Source: Homalodisca vitripennis
Lineage: Eukaryota; Arthropoda; Insecta; Hemiptera; Cicadellidae
Direction: 5' to 3'
Assembly: GCF_021130785.1 (NCBI RefSeq)
Contig: NC_060213.1
Span: 71,506,001 to 71,570,000 of the forward strand
Length of the DNA stretch: 64,000 bases
Each line of letters begins with the position of its first letter. Position 1 is the first letter of the stretch. Positions 45,647 to 58,431 of this stretch are shown piece by piece. Position numbers and translations under genes: made by a program. The notes below the pieces were generated by a model. It made no database searches. It saw nothing but the letters and a program-made list of their open reading frames with translations, and was not told the DNA's origin.

Positions 45647-45976
45647 TGTTATAAATAATTGACAATACCCGCGTGTATTGGTGGTTCACACAGACACACA
45701 CTACGACAGCAAAGAAATCAACGTGCGCATGCGCCAACTTTTACAACAGCTGTTATAGATAAATATTATTTATTGTTGATTTTAGTTTAAGATCTACTGT
45801 ATGTAAAATGTACAACTGACAACAATAAAGAAATTTTTCATACATTCATTTCATATTATTATTATTCTTTTCCGTACGTCTTCCACGTGTTACATTGTCG
45901 GTGTACTTAATGTGTATATTTGCTAATTAATAAACATTAACTTGATTATTAATCCTCTGACTATTTATTTACAACA
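45647..45976 (+). repeat. 3' LTR of the copia element (330 bp)
   Basis: Full-length LTR with TG...CA ends. It contains CAACAATAAAGAAATTTTTC, a likely polyadenylation signal, in the block missing from the 5' LTR. A purine-rich tract at 45637-45646 immediately precedes it. Confidence 0.95.
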
Positions 45977-45981
45977 GATAC

Positions 45982-48270
45982 AGCTTCAAAATGGACTGGG
46001 GAATGAATCCCTATTCCGTGTAAGTTTTAGGAATTCCCAAAAAAGTTATAAGATTCTAAGCACGTATGTATTTCCTATACCAACAAAGTAATAGGGATTA
46101 TGTAAAATAATTAAGATAACTACAACTTTCTTTTAGAACCAAAAACTATCCACAATTTCAAGAAAATAAAGCTGCCTAAGAGGCTATATGTCTCACCGAC
46201 TAAAATAGGTTACTAACAAAAGCCAGAATCATCTATAATTTTCGAAAAGAGTGGCGAGTTGTAATTGTGGAATGTATAATTTTAAAACATGTAGAGTGTG
46301 GAAGGAATCCCACCAAGTCAAATTGTATGACGGTGATTGGATGTTGTAAAACTACTATTTACTGAGTTTTAGGGAAGCTTACTACTCCTGTGGCTGAAAA
46401 GTTACATTTCTGTCTAACTGCCTGTCTGTCTGTCTGTCTAACAGCATGATACCTCGAAAACGAACTTACCTATAGACTTTAAATTGTGCATGAAACTTTA
46501 CTTTTATATAATGAACCATGGTATTCGGTTAAACGGTAGCGAATATTTTTATGTTGACCTTATGAGTAACCATAATTATTGAGAAGAAATAATACTAGAA
46601 TAAAAATGTATTAAAAAACTTAATACACCCATAGGATATTAAAATTTGACATAATAATACATAGCTTTACAAACCCTACAAATACAGTGACTAGTTGTGT
46701 ATATGTCAATTACTCAAACACTGATATAAAAACCAATTCAAAAAATAATTCTCTTTGTAGCATTTGGAAAAATAAGTGATAAATTTTAAATATGTATTTT
46801 TTAATTTTGCATAAAACTTAATTTCTACAAGAATGACTTTGTATGCTTCTTTTTAACTCACTGACAGCAGGTTATCCAGTGAATTAAATGAGCTGTGGAC
46901 GTGAAACGTTTTATGCAACCTCGGCGAAGTCTATTACGACACTTACTTGGTGTAGCGTACTTGTACCTAGTAACTATACTAAAATTGCATTTAGTATAAT
47001 TTTTTTTATATAAAACGTATTAGTATATGTTGCGAAATAGTCTACGTTTTCACAATAAAATAAAACATATAGAGGATTTTTCTTATGCTTCAACCTAGTT
47101 TTGAAGATTAATGGTGCCCCTTGTTGCTACTGATGGTGTTGTTGAGTCGGTGATTAGTGGTTACTCTAACAGAATAGACAGACCTTGACTAATGCATATA
47201 TGATAAGTATTAGTAATTTATTCCAAGACCGTATAGCTTCTATTGTAAATTGAATTTTCCAGCATAAGAAAAATAAAATGTTAATCTTTATGAAGTTTCT
47301 GTATTTTTATTTTTCTTAACTACTGTATAATAGGAGAAGTTATAAATCCAAAACGTGAGTAAAATATTTTTTTATTTAGATTACTAGAAAGTATAATATT
47401 AATTAAAAGCTTATAAAATTGTAAATATTAGTTATAAATTTCCACTGAAAATCTATAATTAATCTTAATGTTCCTCCTTAAGTAATGTAAACTTGAAAAA
47501 TCAGAATTTTATATCTCGTTCTGGTAATTTTACTTGCTAAAGATAAGTTTGCTCACTCTCAAGTGTCCTAGCACTGACAATTATTATGAGCTTTTCTTAA
47601 AGCTAATTACTATAAAACTGAAGCTGGAGATAAAAATAATGGTGTTTGAAGTAGTAGCAGTAAATTAAACCTTATTGTAATTCTTTAAGTAAGCTTTATT
47701 GTTTCTAACTTTAAATTAACCATTTACTAATTAGTCATTCAGTGAATATTAAGTACAACTCATAACGTGCTGAGACTTAACGGGTTGAGCTGTAGATGAT
47801 TGTTATAAATTAGTATATTTTCATTCGTGTGAGTACTTACTAAGCGGAAGAATTCCAGCCGAAAGGTTAAAGGCTACTTTAGTTTTAAAAATCTCATATC
47901 TCTCGTCTCCAACGTTACATTGCACTTGATACAGATATTTAACTTTTTTTCTAATTGTTAACACGTTTCTAATTCTTTACTCTTGGGTGGTTTTTCCATA
48001 AGAATGATGTAACATTGTTCGCTAAAGACTAGCCAAATCACATAAAGGGATATGCATCATCGTCGAATCAATGTTTAGAGTCTAAAGATCAGTTTTTCTC
48101 AACAAATTTTAAAGACAGTTCAACAGACAGCTACATTGGCATTATATAACACACATAAAACCATTTGAAACCAGCCTTTCGAGTTATAGGCTACACTAAT
48201 GCCAGCCAATTGTTGTAGTACTTTACATTCATCTTTTTTTTCTTAACAATTACAGTCTCATGTCAGGAAG
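45982..48270. other. Stretch without recognisable genes
   Basis: AT-rich. A short match around 47095-47120 (GAAGATTAATGGTG) resembles part of the inverted-repeat pair at 27.4/32.8 kb but is too short to call. Nothing else is recognised. Confidence 0.5.
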
Positions 48271-48275
48271 TACCA

Positions 48276-48277
<2 letters not shown>

Positions 48278-48311
<34 letters not shown>
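48278..48311. repeat. (GA)n microsatellite
   Basis: About 17 uninterrupted AG units immediately upstream of the leader-like sequence at 48391-48505. GA tracts next to promoters can bind GAGA-type factors in insects; that role here is inference. Confidence 0.95.
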
Positions 48312-48314
<3 letters not shown>

Positions 48315-48390
48315 GAGCAGGGAGTTAAGCAGGTGGAAGATGTTAACAGTGTGAGGAGCAACTTGTTGTGTGTTCAGTTGTGAGCGTGAA

Positions 48391-48505
48391 CAGTCGGCCA
48401 ACAGCCGTCAGTTGTTTGGTTACTTCTGGTCTGACTGACGCAGCTTAGGTCTGGTTCACGCGGAACTTGTGGTTGGGGAAATAAACACTCTCAGATCTGG
48501 CACAG
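48391..48505 (+). promoter_or_regulatory. Leader-like sequence B with candidate initiator and splice donor
   Basis: Homologous to 35810-35919 in direct orientation. Upstream, TGTTCAGTTGTGAG (48371-48384) contains TCAGTT, the arthropod initiator consensus. Downstream, CTCAGATCTGGCACAG is followed at once by GTATGTAG, a good splice donor. Together with the upstream (GA)n tract and locally higher G+C this suits a non-coding first exon and promoter. No downstream coding exon was found in the window, so the gene it would serve is unknown. Confidence 0.4.
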
Positions 48506-48983
48506 GTATGTAGTGTACGCCAATGGAAGTCATTACAGCTATTTATATGATTTCTTATTCATCACTGATCACATGCACTATTTCTTTCTCATTTCTTATA
48601 AACAGTAAAATTAAAAACATGTTTTAAAATTTTGTTTTGTTACCATGAACAATATTCTACTTCCTTTTAGGCCTTCTATGTGTACCTTCACGTGGTAAAA
48701 TAAGACGTACTTTACATTTTATACTAGTAAAAATGCGCTTTACATTAAATGTAAAGCGAACTTTAATTTACTGGGTATTAATTACTTTTTAGCTTCATAT
48801 ATTATCTTTCTTCATTCACCAGACAATATAAAATTTTACAACTTATGTTTTTTGTAAATGACCATGGGCTATATTTTAAAAAAACATTTTTAATTCAGTA
48901 TAAGCATGTTAAATATAGAAAATTATTAAAATAAACCGAGATTATTTATTGTAATATAGTTTTATAAGCAGTTTCAATCCTTC

Positions 48984-48985
<2 letters not shown>

Positions 48986-49050
<65 letters not shown>
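48986..49050. repeat. (TA)n microsatellite followed by GAT repeats
   Basis: About 32 TA units, then GATGATGATAGATGATAGAGATGA. Confidence 0.95.
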
Positions 49051-49054
<4 letters not shown>

Positions 49055-52000
49055 ATGATAGATGATAGAGATGACAAGCCTTTCGCTGTACATTCCAGGA
49101 CACGCAATTACAAAAAATGTAAAACTGTTGTACATGTTGTAATGTTATTATTGATACCTTTTAATTTATAACAGTTTTCAATTTAGTCCTGATCTTTTTG
49201 CTTAGAATATACGACCAGGGCGTTGCCATTTCTAATACTATAACGATTACCTGTCGTTCTAATACGTTCAGGTAGCGAGGTTTGGCCTATATATTTTTTA
49301 TTACATAAATTACCTGAGATCGTATGTTGCTTGAATTGCATTCAATATTTTCTCTAATTATACCAAAGTTTGATACAAAATTCGTTATGAAAATAAATAC
49401 AAATAATAATAGATGGTATAAGGGTAAAAACATATCCTTCTGTTTTAACAATTGAATTATATTATTAAGCAATGAGTATCAATATTTAATAACAAATCTC
49501 GCTATTATGTGTACAAACATATCTCTAGACTGAATTTGAAACTGATATGTCAGACACTTTTTAAGCATATTTTTTAGCGCAGCGAGTAAATGACGCAAGC
49601 AATAAAACTTGGTAATAATTATGTTTTGGTCTTGTTATTACGCACAACTTTGTCCATTTAAACTTTTCTGTATCCCTTATAGTTTCCAAAATCCATTCAA
49701 TGTACATAAAATTTGGAACACACTGTATAACACACTAATTTGGACACACTATGTCTTAATAGTTCGTCCTAAAACATCGGCAATACAGAAAACTTTCGTT
49801 TTCTTGAATTAAAATTTATTTATAGATTGGTTTCCATATAAAATAACAGTAAAATAGTCTGGGTATGGAAATTAACCACCATCTATAACATGAATTTTCC
49901 TATCATATAATATATTAATTATTTGTAAACAATAGATTACAATTTCATATTGTACAAAAATACGCCAAACATTAACTCATATAATTTTATTTGAGACTGA
50001 AATACAATCCTGTGATGGTATAAATCACAGTCACCGGAAAACCTATTTTGGCCACCTAATAAATTCCCGGAGCGCCACCCGCTCCAAATTGCCTTATACA
50101 TAATGTGTTCCTCACACGATGCATCCATTACATTTCCACCTGGCCAAAATTAGTTTCGCAAAATGTACATCCTGTATTCGTTAGCTTTCGCCACAGATAT
50201 CACAAGAAAATAGTTATATAAAATACAATACTGTAATAAATGTATATTGTTTGCAAAAACCTCTAAAAATTACGTTTATTCTACGCTGTAAAACGCAAAA
50301 AAATAATACATCATTATGTACGCTCAATTCTTATTCAGGTCGGTAAATTCATAACCTATGGTACATTAGTATGTACCTACTGAAATGTAAATACGTGTGA
50401 GTTATACATTTGTCCTCTACTATAATGTTTATAGAATCGTACGTAATCGCGATCACTTACCTAGTTGGAACGTTCAAGACATTAAAATACAATAACGTAA
50501 GATGATTTATTGAAGTAACTTTCAGATGAATACAGAAGGATAAACCAGTGGTGAAGGAGACTTATGATAAAAAGGGAGAATATTGAAAGCAATTAATTCG
50601 AAAAAAATCTATGCTACTTACAAACTTGTGACAATAGTAGTTCTTCTGTGTCATTATATAATTGTCTTATGAAAGGTTGGCAGTATTCTTTTATTTAACA
50701 GATTATGAAGACAGTCATTTATACATTTAGTGGACCATTTTTAAAGGGTATGTAAACACACATTTCAGTCTTTCTTTCTGTCTATCTATGCCTTTCAATA
50801 TTAAAAAAATAAAAAGTTGTTATTTTTATTTTAAAACTTTATTTGTAAATTTGTTTTAGTATAAGTAATATCAACTTTGGTGTTAGTTTTATTAGTAATC
50901 ATAATGGAAAAGAGATAACTGCAGAAAAAAAAACTATTTTTAAAGAAACTGTGTACTATCTTTTCACTATTACATTTGCGATGTAGTAGCAGATTTCACA
51001 TCAGAACTGGCGTGGCTTCGCATGCAATTTACTTAAAAACATCAAATATATTATGGGAATATATGTTTATATAGAACACCTTGTGATAAGTACTTGTCAC
51101 GTGAAGGTATTCTAATCTATTTTCGAATAATTGTAATTTTAGTTTAAAAAGTATTGAGGCTCTAACAGATTTTTGAGCTACAAATAACAGTATTTCTCTG
51201 CAATAATCCATGAGTTGCTTAAAACTACAGCGGTTTAGCTACTATCTACTTCAAAGATATCAGTGTGTGCAGGTTGAATGTACCAGTTCATCCCCAAAGT
51301 AAATTTTAGAGTCCCCCAAAGATCGATTCTGCGTCCAAAATAAATAATATGGTAGCGTACGTTGAAGATATTGCTTCCAGCTTTTCTACCGTCAATTATG
51401 AAGAATTTCGATATTAACAATAATGATATACCAGTTTTCACTTGTGTAAATTTACATCTGAACCTAAAAACTGTTTTTATCACATTTATTGGGTGGATTA
51501 GATACAATTATTACATTAAAAATAAAAATACAGTTGTACAACAGAATGAATGTGTTAAATATCTTAAAATAAATATAAAAGATGTACTCAGTTGGCGGAC
51601 CCATAAACAATGTGTGCCAGTCTGTCCCTTCACCTGTATTCTTTATACATTGTCTACTCCAGTTACTATTAACTATAACATCTAGGCTTTACGTGGAATC
51701 TGGTACAAGGTCCAAAATAAACGTTTTTTTTTATAGTAAAAATGAAAAAAAATGTGGTATAGTGTTACAAATCACTCATATTACCAACGCAGTTACGTGA
51801 AACAAGTATTATAACAAAGTTTAGACATAGAAACAGAACAATAAACGTGAATAATTATTTTCTGCCAACCGTTTCCTAATCTAACGTTTAAATTTTCATA
51901 ACTTAATTTTTCAATAATGGTATAAGGTAGTAAATTAATAAGCTTAGGACCAACAAAATCATATGATTATTTGCAATAGTCACAAAAGGTCTAGGAGTTT

Positions 52001-55000
52001 TAAATGTTTGTTCTATTGGCCTTCAAAAACACAATAATAACCCGGAAATGTATTTATATAAGGTCTGCAATTAATTAAAATTAATTTTAAACTGTTGAGT
52101 CAAAGAAGTTATACACCTACAATTAAACAAAAATAACGTTGTTTAATGTTTGACAATAAAATTATATAACTTATTTTGCGTTGTATAAAGTACACGTTCT
52201 AAAATTGTGAGGAAATCGTAGAAGTGTAATAAAACATTGTTAATTAATATCAAGTAATAAATACAATGGGCGTATTTTAGTATACTTTTTTCAACTCATA
52301 CAATCTTATAAACCCCTCTTAGTAAATAATGTTATTAATAAAACATGAAGTAATGAGGGTCCTGTCATTACAAAACCTAGCTCACATGTTAGTGCTCCCA
52401 CACGAGTGTATTTGTATGTTAATGGTTATTAAATTTAATTAAATTGTCGAGTACCTTGATAATACCAGCAACTACCTATTTGTAGCGATAGTATACTGCT
52501 CGTGTAAAGGTGCTCACTAAATACCTTCTCGTATAATGTGTGAAAGTAATTAATAAAATAAAACTAATATAATAATTAGTTAAACTTGTGTAAATAATTA
52601 TTCAACTTTCATTCAATACCTTATTTATATCATTGATATTGTCAAAGTCATTGATGAATTTCCAGCACACATTTGTTCAGTATACATACGGTCTGAAATC
52701 TAAGAATTCTCGAAATTTATGATTTTTTAATTTTATATTTCAGTTTGCACCCATTAAACTCGGCCTCCTGCCAAAAGTTATTATGTCATCATCACAGTAT
52801 CTTTACAAATGTATTCATCTCAGAAATTGTTCTAATGACGACGATGATTTGTTTTGTCTGTGAAGTCATGGGCTTAGGTTGAATGAGTTTTGAACTTCGC
52901 AGAACCGCTTGCTAAGGATTTTTATCGGGTCCATTTAATTTTTGTAGATGTTACAATAATATAACCAATTTATTACCTTAAAAATATGATTTAAAATAAT
53001 TATAAAATTGAAACCAGGCATAATTTGAAACTCTTGATTTTAAAAGCGTTACTCTCCTTCCACAAATATTTTAACTTACCATGGTTCCTAACAGCCACAC
53101 CGCGCCTTTAAAACTATCTCTATAGTTAAAAATAGTAAATTCACAATTTTGTTGTGTTTTATTATATTGGTCACAAGTCCACCCTCTGATACTATAACTC
53201 TATCAGGCCTGTGGTCATCATATGTGAGCTCAGCGTATCCCTATTATTGGATGTTATTCAGGCTTAGTACTGTATTATATGGACATTCTTACATTAGACT
53301 TTGAATTTTGGGTGTCAAGAAATGTATGTGGCCAAATGTTTTCAGGTTCTAATACTGGATCTGAAGGCACCATACTCCGTTGACTGAGGTTGAAGGGGGT
53401 GTTAATTTATATAAGATTCCAGCGATGTGATCTGTTTAGCTGTCACATCTAACACTGATATGTTTAAATTAAATAACTAAAGGGATAGATACGGTTTCTT
53501 GGAGTGTACGATCATTTTATAGTGTTATTATATTTTACAGTCTGCATGAAAGAAATGGATAGCGTAATTTGTATTTTATAATACTTGAAACATTTAACGG
53601 CAAAAACATTTTATTTGCAATTCTGCAAACCTACGATTACTATTAAATACTAAGTAACCTTGTTAGTTTTAAAATTACTCTGTTACAAGTACAACACTCT
53701 TGTCACAAACAATAGTTATACAATAAAAATTAGTTTTTAAGAAATAAATCTTCCTGGATTTAAAGGTGATCACGTAAGTACACCACCATTTGGATCCTAT
53801 GTACGAAAACAGATTTTAATTATTATTAAGTTAAAGTATTAAATTCTCTACAATTTGCACAGTTAAAACGCATCGGATAAGAATAGTAAGTGAATTACTA
53901 CCATTTTCTCTTTTCACAATGCTGATCAATAATCTGACACCCCACATATACATTTCATGTTTAATAATAACAACTAACTAGCGTTTAATAAAATGATAAA
54001 ACCCTGTAAAATAAATGTGTGTGAAAAAAGGAAACGTGTTATTCTTTTACTTACACATGGAAACAACAAATAAGGCCAAAACAATGTTTATAAATTAATT
54101 TACTTCAGTCATATGAGACATTAATTCAGTAGTGATTCTTTAGTAACATAGTTACGAATAGTAAAAAAACCCCAAAAACTACAATGTCTTAAGACAAAAA
54201 TAATGACTACTACGTGTATTACGTATTTTAAACTTAGTTTTTATTCACCTCTAAAATCACACTTTTGTGATATTGGTTTTTCACCTTTACCCTTCAATTT
54301 TTTATTGTATTTTTGAAGAACTGTAAGCTTCCTTCAAAGAATTGTATTGCTCCTGCAAGTTTTATTAGGTATTATTACAGTTAGTATATTTTATGTTTTA
54401 AAAGCAAGTGACGCTTGTTGCAATAATGATATTACAAAAATAAGTAAATTCACCCTATACGTAAGTTCATACATTGGTTTATTTCTACCAACAGAAATTA
54501 CATATTAACAACGAGATATTTAATTTCTCGTTGTTAATATGTAATTTCTCACAAATATTATGAGAATATGCCTTATTTGCTCCAAAAATTACAACAGCAA
54601 AAATGATATCTACAAACTACTTTTATCTCATAGTAGTCAATTTACGTTTCCCTTATACTAAGTCACTAGATGTTATTGAACTAGGTAGTCAGTTTCATCA
54701 TGTAAAACTTCCAAGTTCGATATATAAATAACTCGGTTGGTCAGCCACATGGCTTAAACGTGGTTCTATTTGCGTACATGTCCCTTCGAGGATAAGACAG
54801 GTTAAGCCTTGAAGACAGTTCCATTCACAGACGAGATTATAGAGATGCTGCGGCAGTTTATCTTGACTACAGAGAGCCCGGTGTTAGTCCGGAGTAGTTA
54901 TGGACTCAGGAGGACTTTACTTAATGGTGACTTAGAAATTATCCCTGTAGGATCAGTATTATGTCACTTGTCAAGATTATGCTTAGGACTGTTTTATCTT

Positions 55001-55834
55001 TCATTTAATAAAACTATTTGTTTTCTATATTATAAATTAAATTCAGTTAGTGAAATTATCCATGTTTAAAAAAAATTTATACCATCATGGTTGAACAATG
55101 AACAATACATTAAACAGTTCACGCATGCACCGTACTGTTTCAACTACAGAAAAAAAATAATTGATTTCTATTGTTATGCTTTTAATCAACAATATAATTT
55201 GAAAGTAAAAAAATGAAGAAAGTGTGTTACCTATTTATTTGTATCGAACACGATTCTATTCTAAACATCAAGCGTACAAGTACATTAAGGATTTTTAGTA
55301 AATGTGTAACAAAATGTAAGATAATACCTCATTGCAGTGTTTACAATACATAATATAAACAACTTATAAGTTCTTACTTATGGTGAAGGGAGCTAGAAAG
55401 ATAAAACAATTTAAAATAAATAGTGGTTATAGTTTAAATTCAAAAATGTGTACATATTAGGTGTGAGGTTTAAAGTTTTTTAAAATAATTCGGAATCAGT
55501 TTTTACTGAACAGTGTTGAGTGAAAATGAGTTTTTTTTTGCAAAGTATTTAAATTGTGATTGTGTTACCAATGATAACTATAGGTTAGTTGAATAAGTTG
55601 ATAGTTTCTTTAACTGCATACAAATATGATGATCTATTATGGCTTAGTATTTTGATCGCTCATATTTTATTATTTTTTAGGTGAGTTAACAGTAAACACT
55701 GTACCTACATGTTATTCGACAAAACCAGTTATATTACAAAAAAGTGTTGTTTTATAATTTGACGATATTTGTGGTTGTAATGTGATTTCTTTTATTAAAA
55801 TATGTTACGCCGTGTTAATTAAATTTTAGTAAAG
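49051..55834. other. Long stretch without recognisable genes
   Basis: AT-rich DNA. The minus-strand frame at 51235-51507 (containing YHIIYFGRRIDLWGTLKFTL) is protein-like in composition but I do not recognise it. A perfect hairpin lies at 54493-54549. No other structure was supported. Confidence 0.45.
54493..54549. repeat. Perfect 24 bp hairpin
   Basis: Arms 54493-54516 (AGAAATTACATATTAACAAC then GAGA) and 54526-54549 are exact reverse complements around a 9 bp loop, TATTTAATT. Possibly a miniature foldback; no flanking duplication was identified. Confidence 0.9.
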
Positions 55835-55842
55835 ATATATAT

Positions 55843-55911
<69 letters not shown>
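55835..55911. repeat. (TA)n microsatellite
   Basis: TA array with a single phase break (ATAATATA) near 55852. Confidence 0.95.
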
Positions 55912-55914
<3 letters not shown>

Positions 55915-57460
55915 ACAACCGGTAAGTGCATTGTTATATTTTGAATGATTTGTTTTCTGTTAAAAAAGTACACAGTTCCATTGTGAATCTCGTAAGATAT
56001 TGGATATAAATTTTTAATAAATAAAATAACTATGTATTTTGTAGGCTAGATCTTCCTATAATATAGCTATAATAACGATTCAAAACTCCACCGTTAATTA
56101 TATTAATTGGTTATAATATTTTTAAATTTAGCCTTACCAAGGTGGATGTTTATTTTCTTTTTAATTCTAAACTAATTCTAAGATATATTTATGAGAGTAA
56201 AGATTCACCTTCCTTATTACAACATAAACAGTATAGAGGATCTTTTTTAATTTTTGTATTAAAATTGTATTAAATATGTATACATATCAATTTCACTGAC
56301 AACATAAAACATTTCTTCTCTAATGGTGCTGATGACCATTACAGGGGACTAGTCCATTATTTTCCATTGAAAAACGAAAAATAATACAAATACATCTCAG
56401 TAAAATGTTCTGTTAAACGTTGAATGTAGAGTTATAATGGCGGGAAACACTCCACTCGACTACCGGCTCTCCACAAAGGTCGCGCACTTCCGCCTGTACT
56501 TGATAGAGGCATACTGAGCTCTCTCTCCCGCTCTAGCCTCAAAATCTCGTTCTCAGTTTGATGATCACAATACACATAATTCTATAAGTGAATTCGTTCT
56601 TCCATTAACAGATTGAACCTTCCATATCGTTTTGTAAACTGTTGAGAAAGTTGTGATTAGGCTACAATCGATTGACTATCCTAAATTTAGTCTCGATTCT
56701 TTCGATCCCAATGATCGTGTATATGGACGTCCACTGTAGCTACAACGTGACATAAATCGATTGCGTTGCAACTTGCTATAATTCTATATGCAGATTAGTT
56801 GTACATGACAAGTAACTACATAGTTTATTGTTTAGTGAGAATTACATCGTTCTTTGACTTTATTACTTAGCACTTTCAGTATTATAATATGCGTCTATGC
56901 GGCTCTTTAAAATTCATGTTTTTTATGTTTGCCCTATTTAGTTTCACTTTACCCATAATCCTAAGACACGTTTATAGTATAAATCTAATTTTCATTTGAA
57001 CATGTTTCTAACATTATTATTATTATTTTTAGCGTAGTAACAGCTTGAATATATATTTAGAACAGTTCTTATTGGATAACTTAGTATGTTTTATGTTAAA
57101 TAAAAATAACTATAATATGTTAGTTTTGGTGACATTGTTTTTTTTAATTCTGCAAAATGGTAAATTCATTGCTGTAAATTTGAGAACAAGGCTCTCATTA
57201 AATGGCTAGAATTACTGGGTATACTATATAAAAATGCCTGGAATCAAAAGTGTAAAATAAAACTTACAACTTTAAAATTATAGATTTAAGTGATAAAATA
57301 ATATAATAATTAAAATGGACTTTACCATGCAAGTTTACAGTCATATTATCTGACCTTTTGACGTTCTGGAGAAGATGGAATTGCTACCAAACGTATTGAC
57401 GGCTGACACACTGGCCCCCGGGGAGTCACTTTATCTGGTAGACAGTTTCAAGTGAATATA
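55912..57460. other. Stretch without genes; GC-richer patch near 56.5 kb
   Basis: Mostly AT-rich. Around 56440-56560 the sequence becomes markedly richer in G+C (GGCGGGAAACACTCCACTCG, CTCTCTCCCGCTCTAGCC) and is followed by TTCTCAGTTTGATG, which contains the arthropod initiator consensus TCAGTTT. It may be a promoter or first exon of an unseen gene; this is weak. Confidence 0.35.
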
Positions 57461-58095
57461 AAGGGTGAGGCAGACCACCCGTACAGTACGTATAGCGGCC
57501 AAACCAAACGAGGTAGATTATTCGTAACAACTTAAACCCCCCTATTTCCACCCCAAAGAATTTGGAGAAATTATTTTGAAATCTCTAAAACTCCCCAAAA
57601 GGGTAGTTTTTGGGGGGGTAGGGGTGGTTTTTTGGAAAATTTTCAAATTTAAAGGTATGTTGAGTTATACCTCATTTTAAAGGTATTTTTTCACTGATTA
57701 TTTTGATGCAAAAATTTTGAACCTATCTTGCCGCTTATGTACAGGGTACACCAAAACGTTAAAAAAATCAGGGGTTTGTGGGTAAATTTATTGCAACTAC
57801 CTGCACAAATGTAGAGAGACGATATTTTTATTCAAAACTAACGATGAGACGGCTTATCGAAAAATATCATCAAATGCCACCCTACCCCAAAATTTACACA
57901 TTTTTAAAAATACATAGAATTTTGAAATACTTAACAGCCCCAATCTAAAAAAAAACTCAAATAGCAACCTAGGTTTTGTTGTACATCATTAGAAAGGTCT
58001 TTAAAAATATAAACATTTTCTACATTTGAAGTTTGTCTCTATCTCCAATGGTTTCAAAACTGTAGTACAAAAATAGATTCTTTTAATAATTTTAC
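57461..58095 (+). repeat. Left long inverted repeat of mariner copy 3
   Basis: Reverse complement of 59965-60605; the inner limit is near AAAATAGATTCTTTTAATAA. It includes a C/G-homopolymer-rich part (AAACCCCCCTATTTCCACCC). Confidence 0.92.
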
Positions 58096-58431
58096 TAAGT
58101 TTAGTTTGAATTTTAATATCAAAACCCAATGAAAAAATGGAAAAAAGTTGTACTTTTAAGTTTAATTTGATTTTTTAAATAATGTAATAAAAACAGGATT
58201 TCTATCAGTGTAACATGTTTCAAAAGCAATCTAACCGTGGTGTTCATGTTTTAATAATCCCAAATACACGAGTTGCCCCTGTAAGAATTTTGGAACCAAT
58301 TCCTTTGGTCTCTTATCTAATCTCTGTTATTATTGTCTCCCTATTCAGTTGTCCTTGTGACCACGTGGTTATGAGGTAGATATTAGTTTAATTTTTTTAA
58401 GTACGTAGTGTAAGTTTTTGTTTGTTCTAAT

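Larger units (their letters stand above)
42850..45976 (+). mobile_element. Ty1/copia LTR retrotransposon, internally deleted
   Basis: A complete LTR-to-LTR element with a 5 bp target duplication GATAC (42845-42849 and 45977-45981). LTRs start TGTTATAAATAATT and end ACAACA. Just inside the 5' LTR is GGTTATGGGCCCAG, a copia-type initiator-Met half-tRNA priming site, and before the 3' LTR a purine tract AGGAGGGG. The coding part holds gag, protease, the start of integrase, the end of reverse transcriptase and RNase H, with the middle missing. The LTRs differ by one base in the ~240 bp they share, so the insertion is recent. Confidence 0.95.

Noticed and set aside
49700..50180. Short mariner-like tips (ACACACTGTATA and ACATCCTGTATT) as a miniature element
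   Set aside because: The two tips are in the same orientation by eye and no inverted arms were found between them.
54809..55069. 86-codon plus-strand frame as a gene
   Set aside because: No recognisable motif; the C-terminal part becomes AT-driven hydrophobic sequence.
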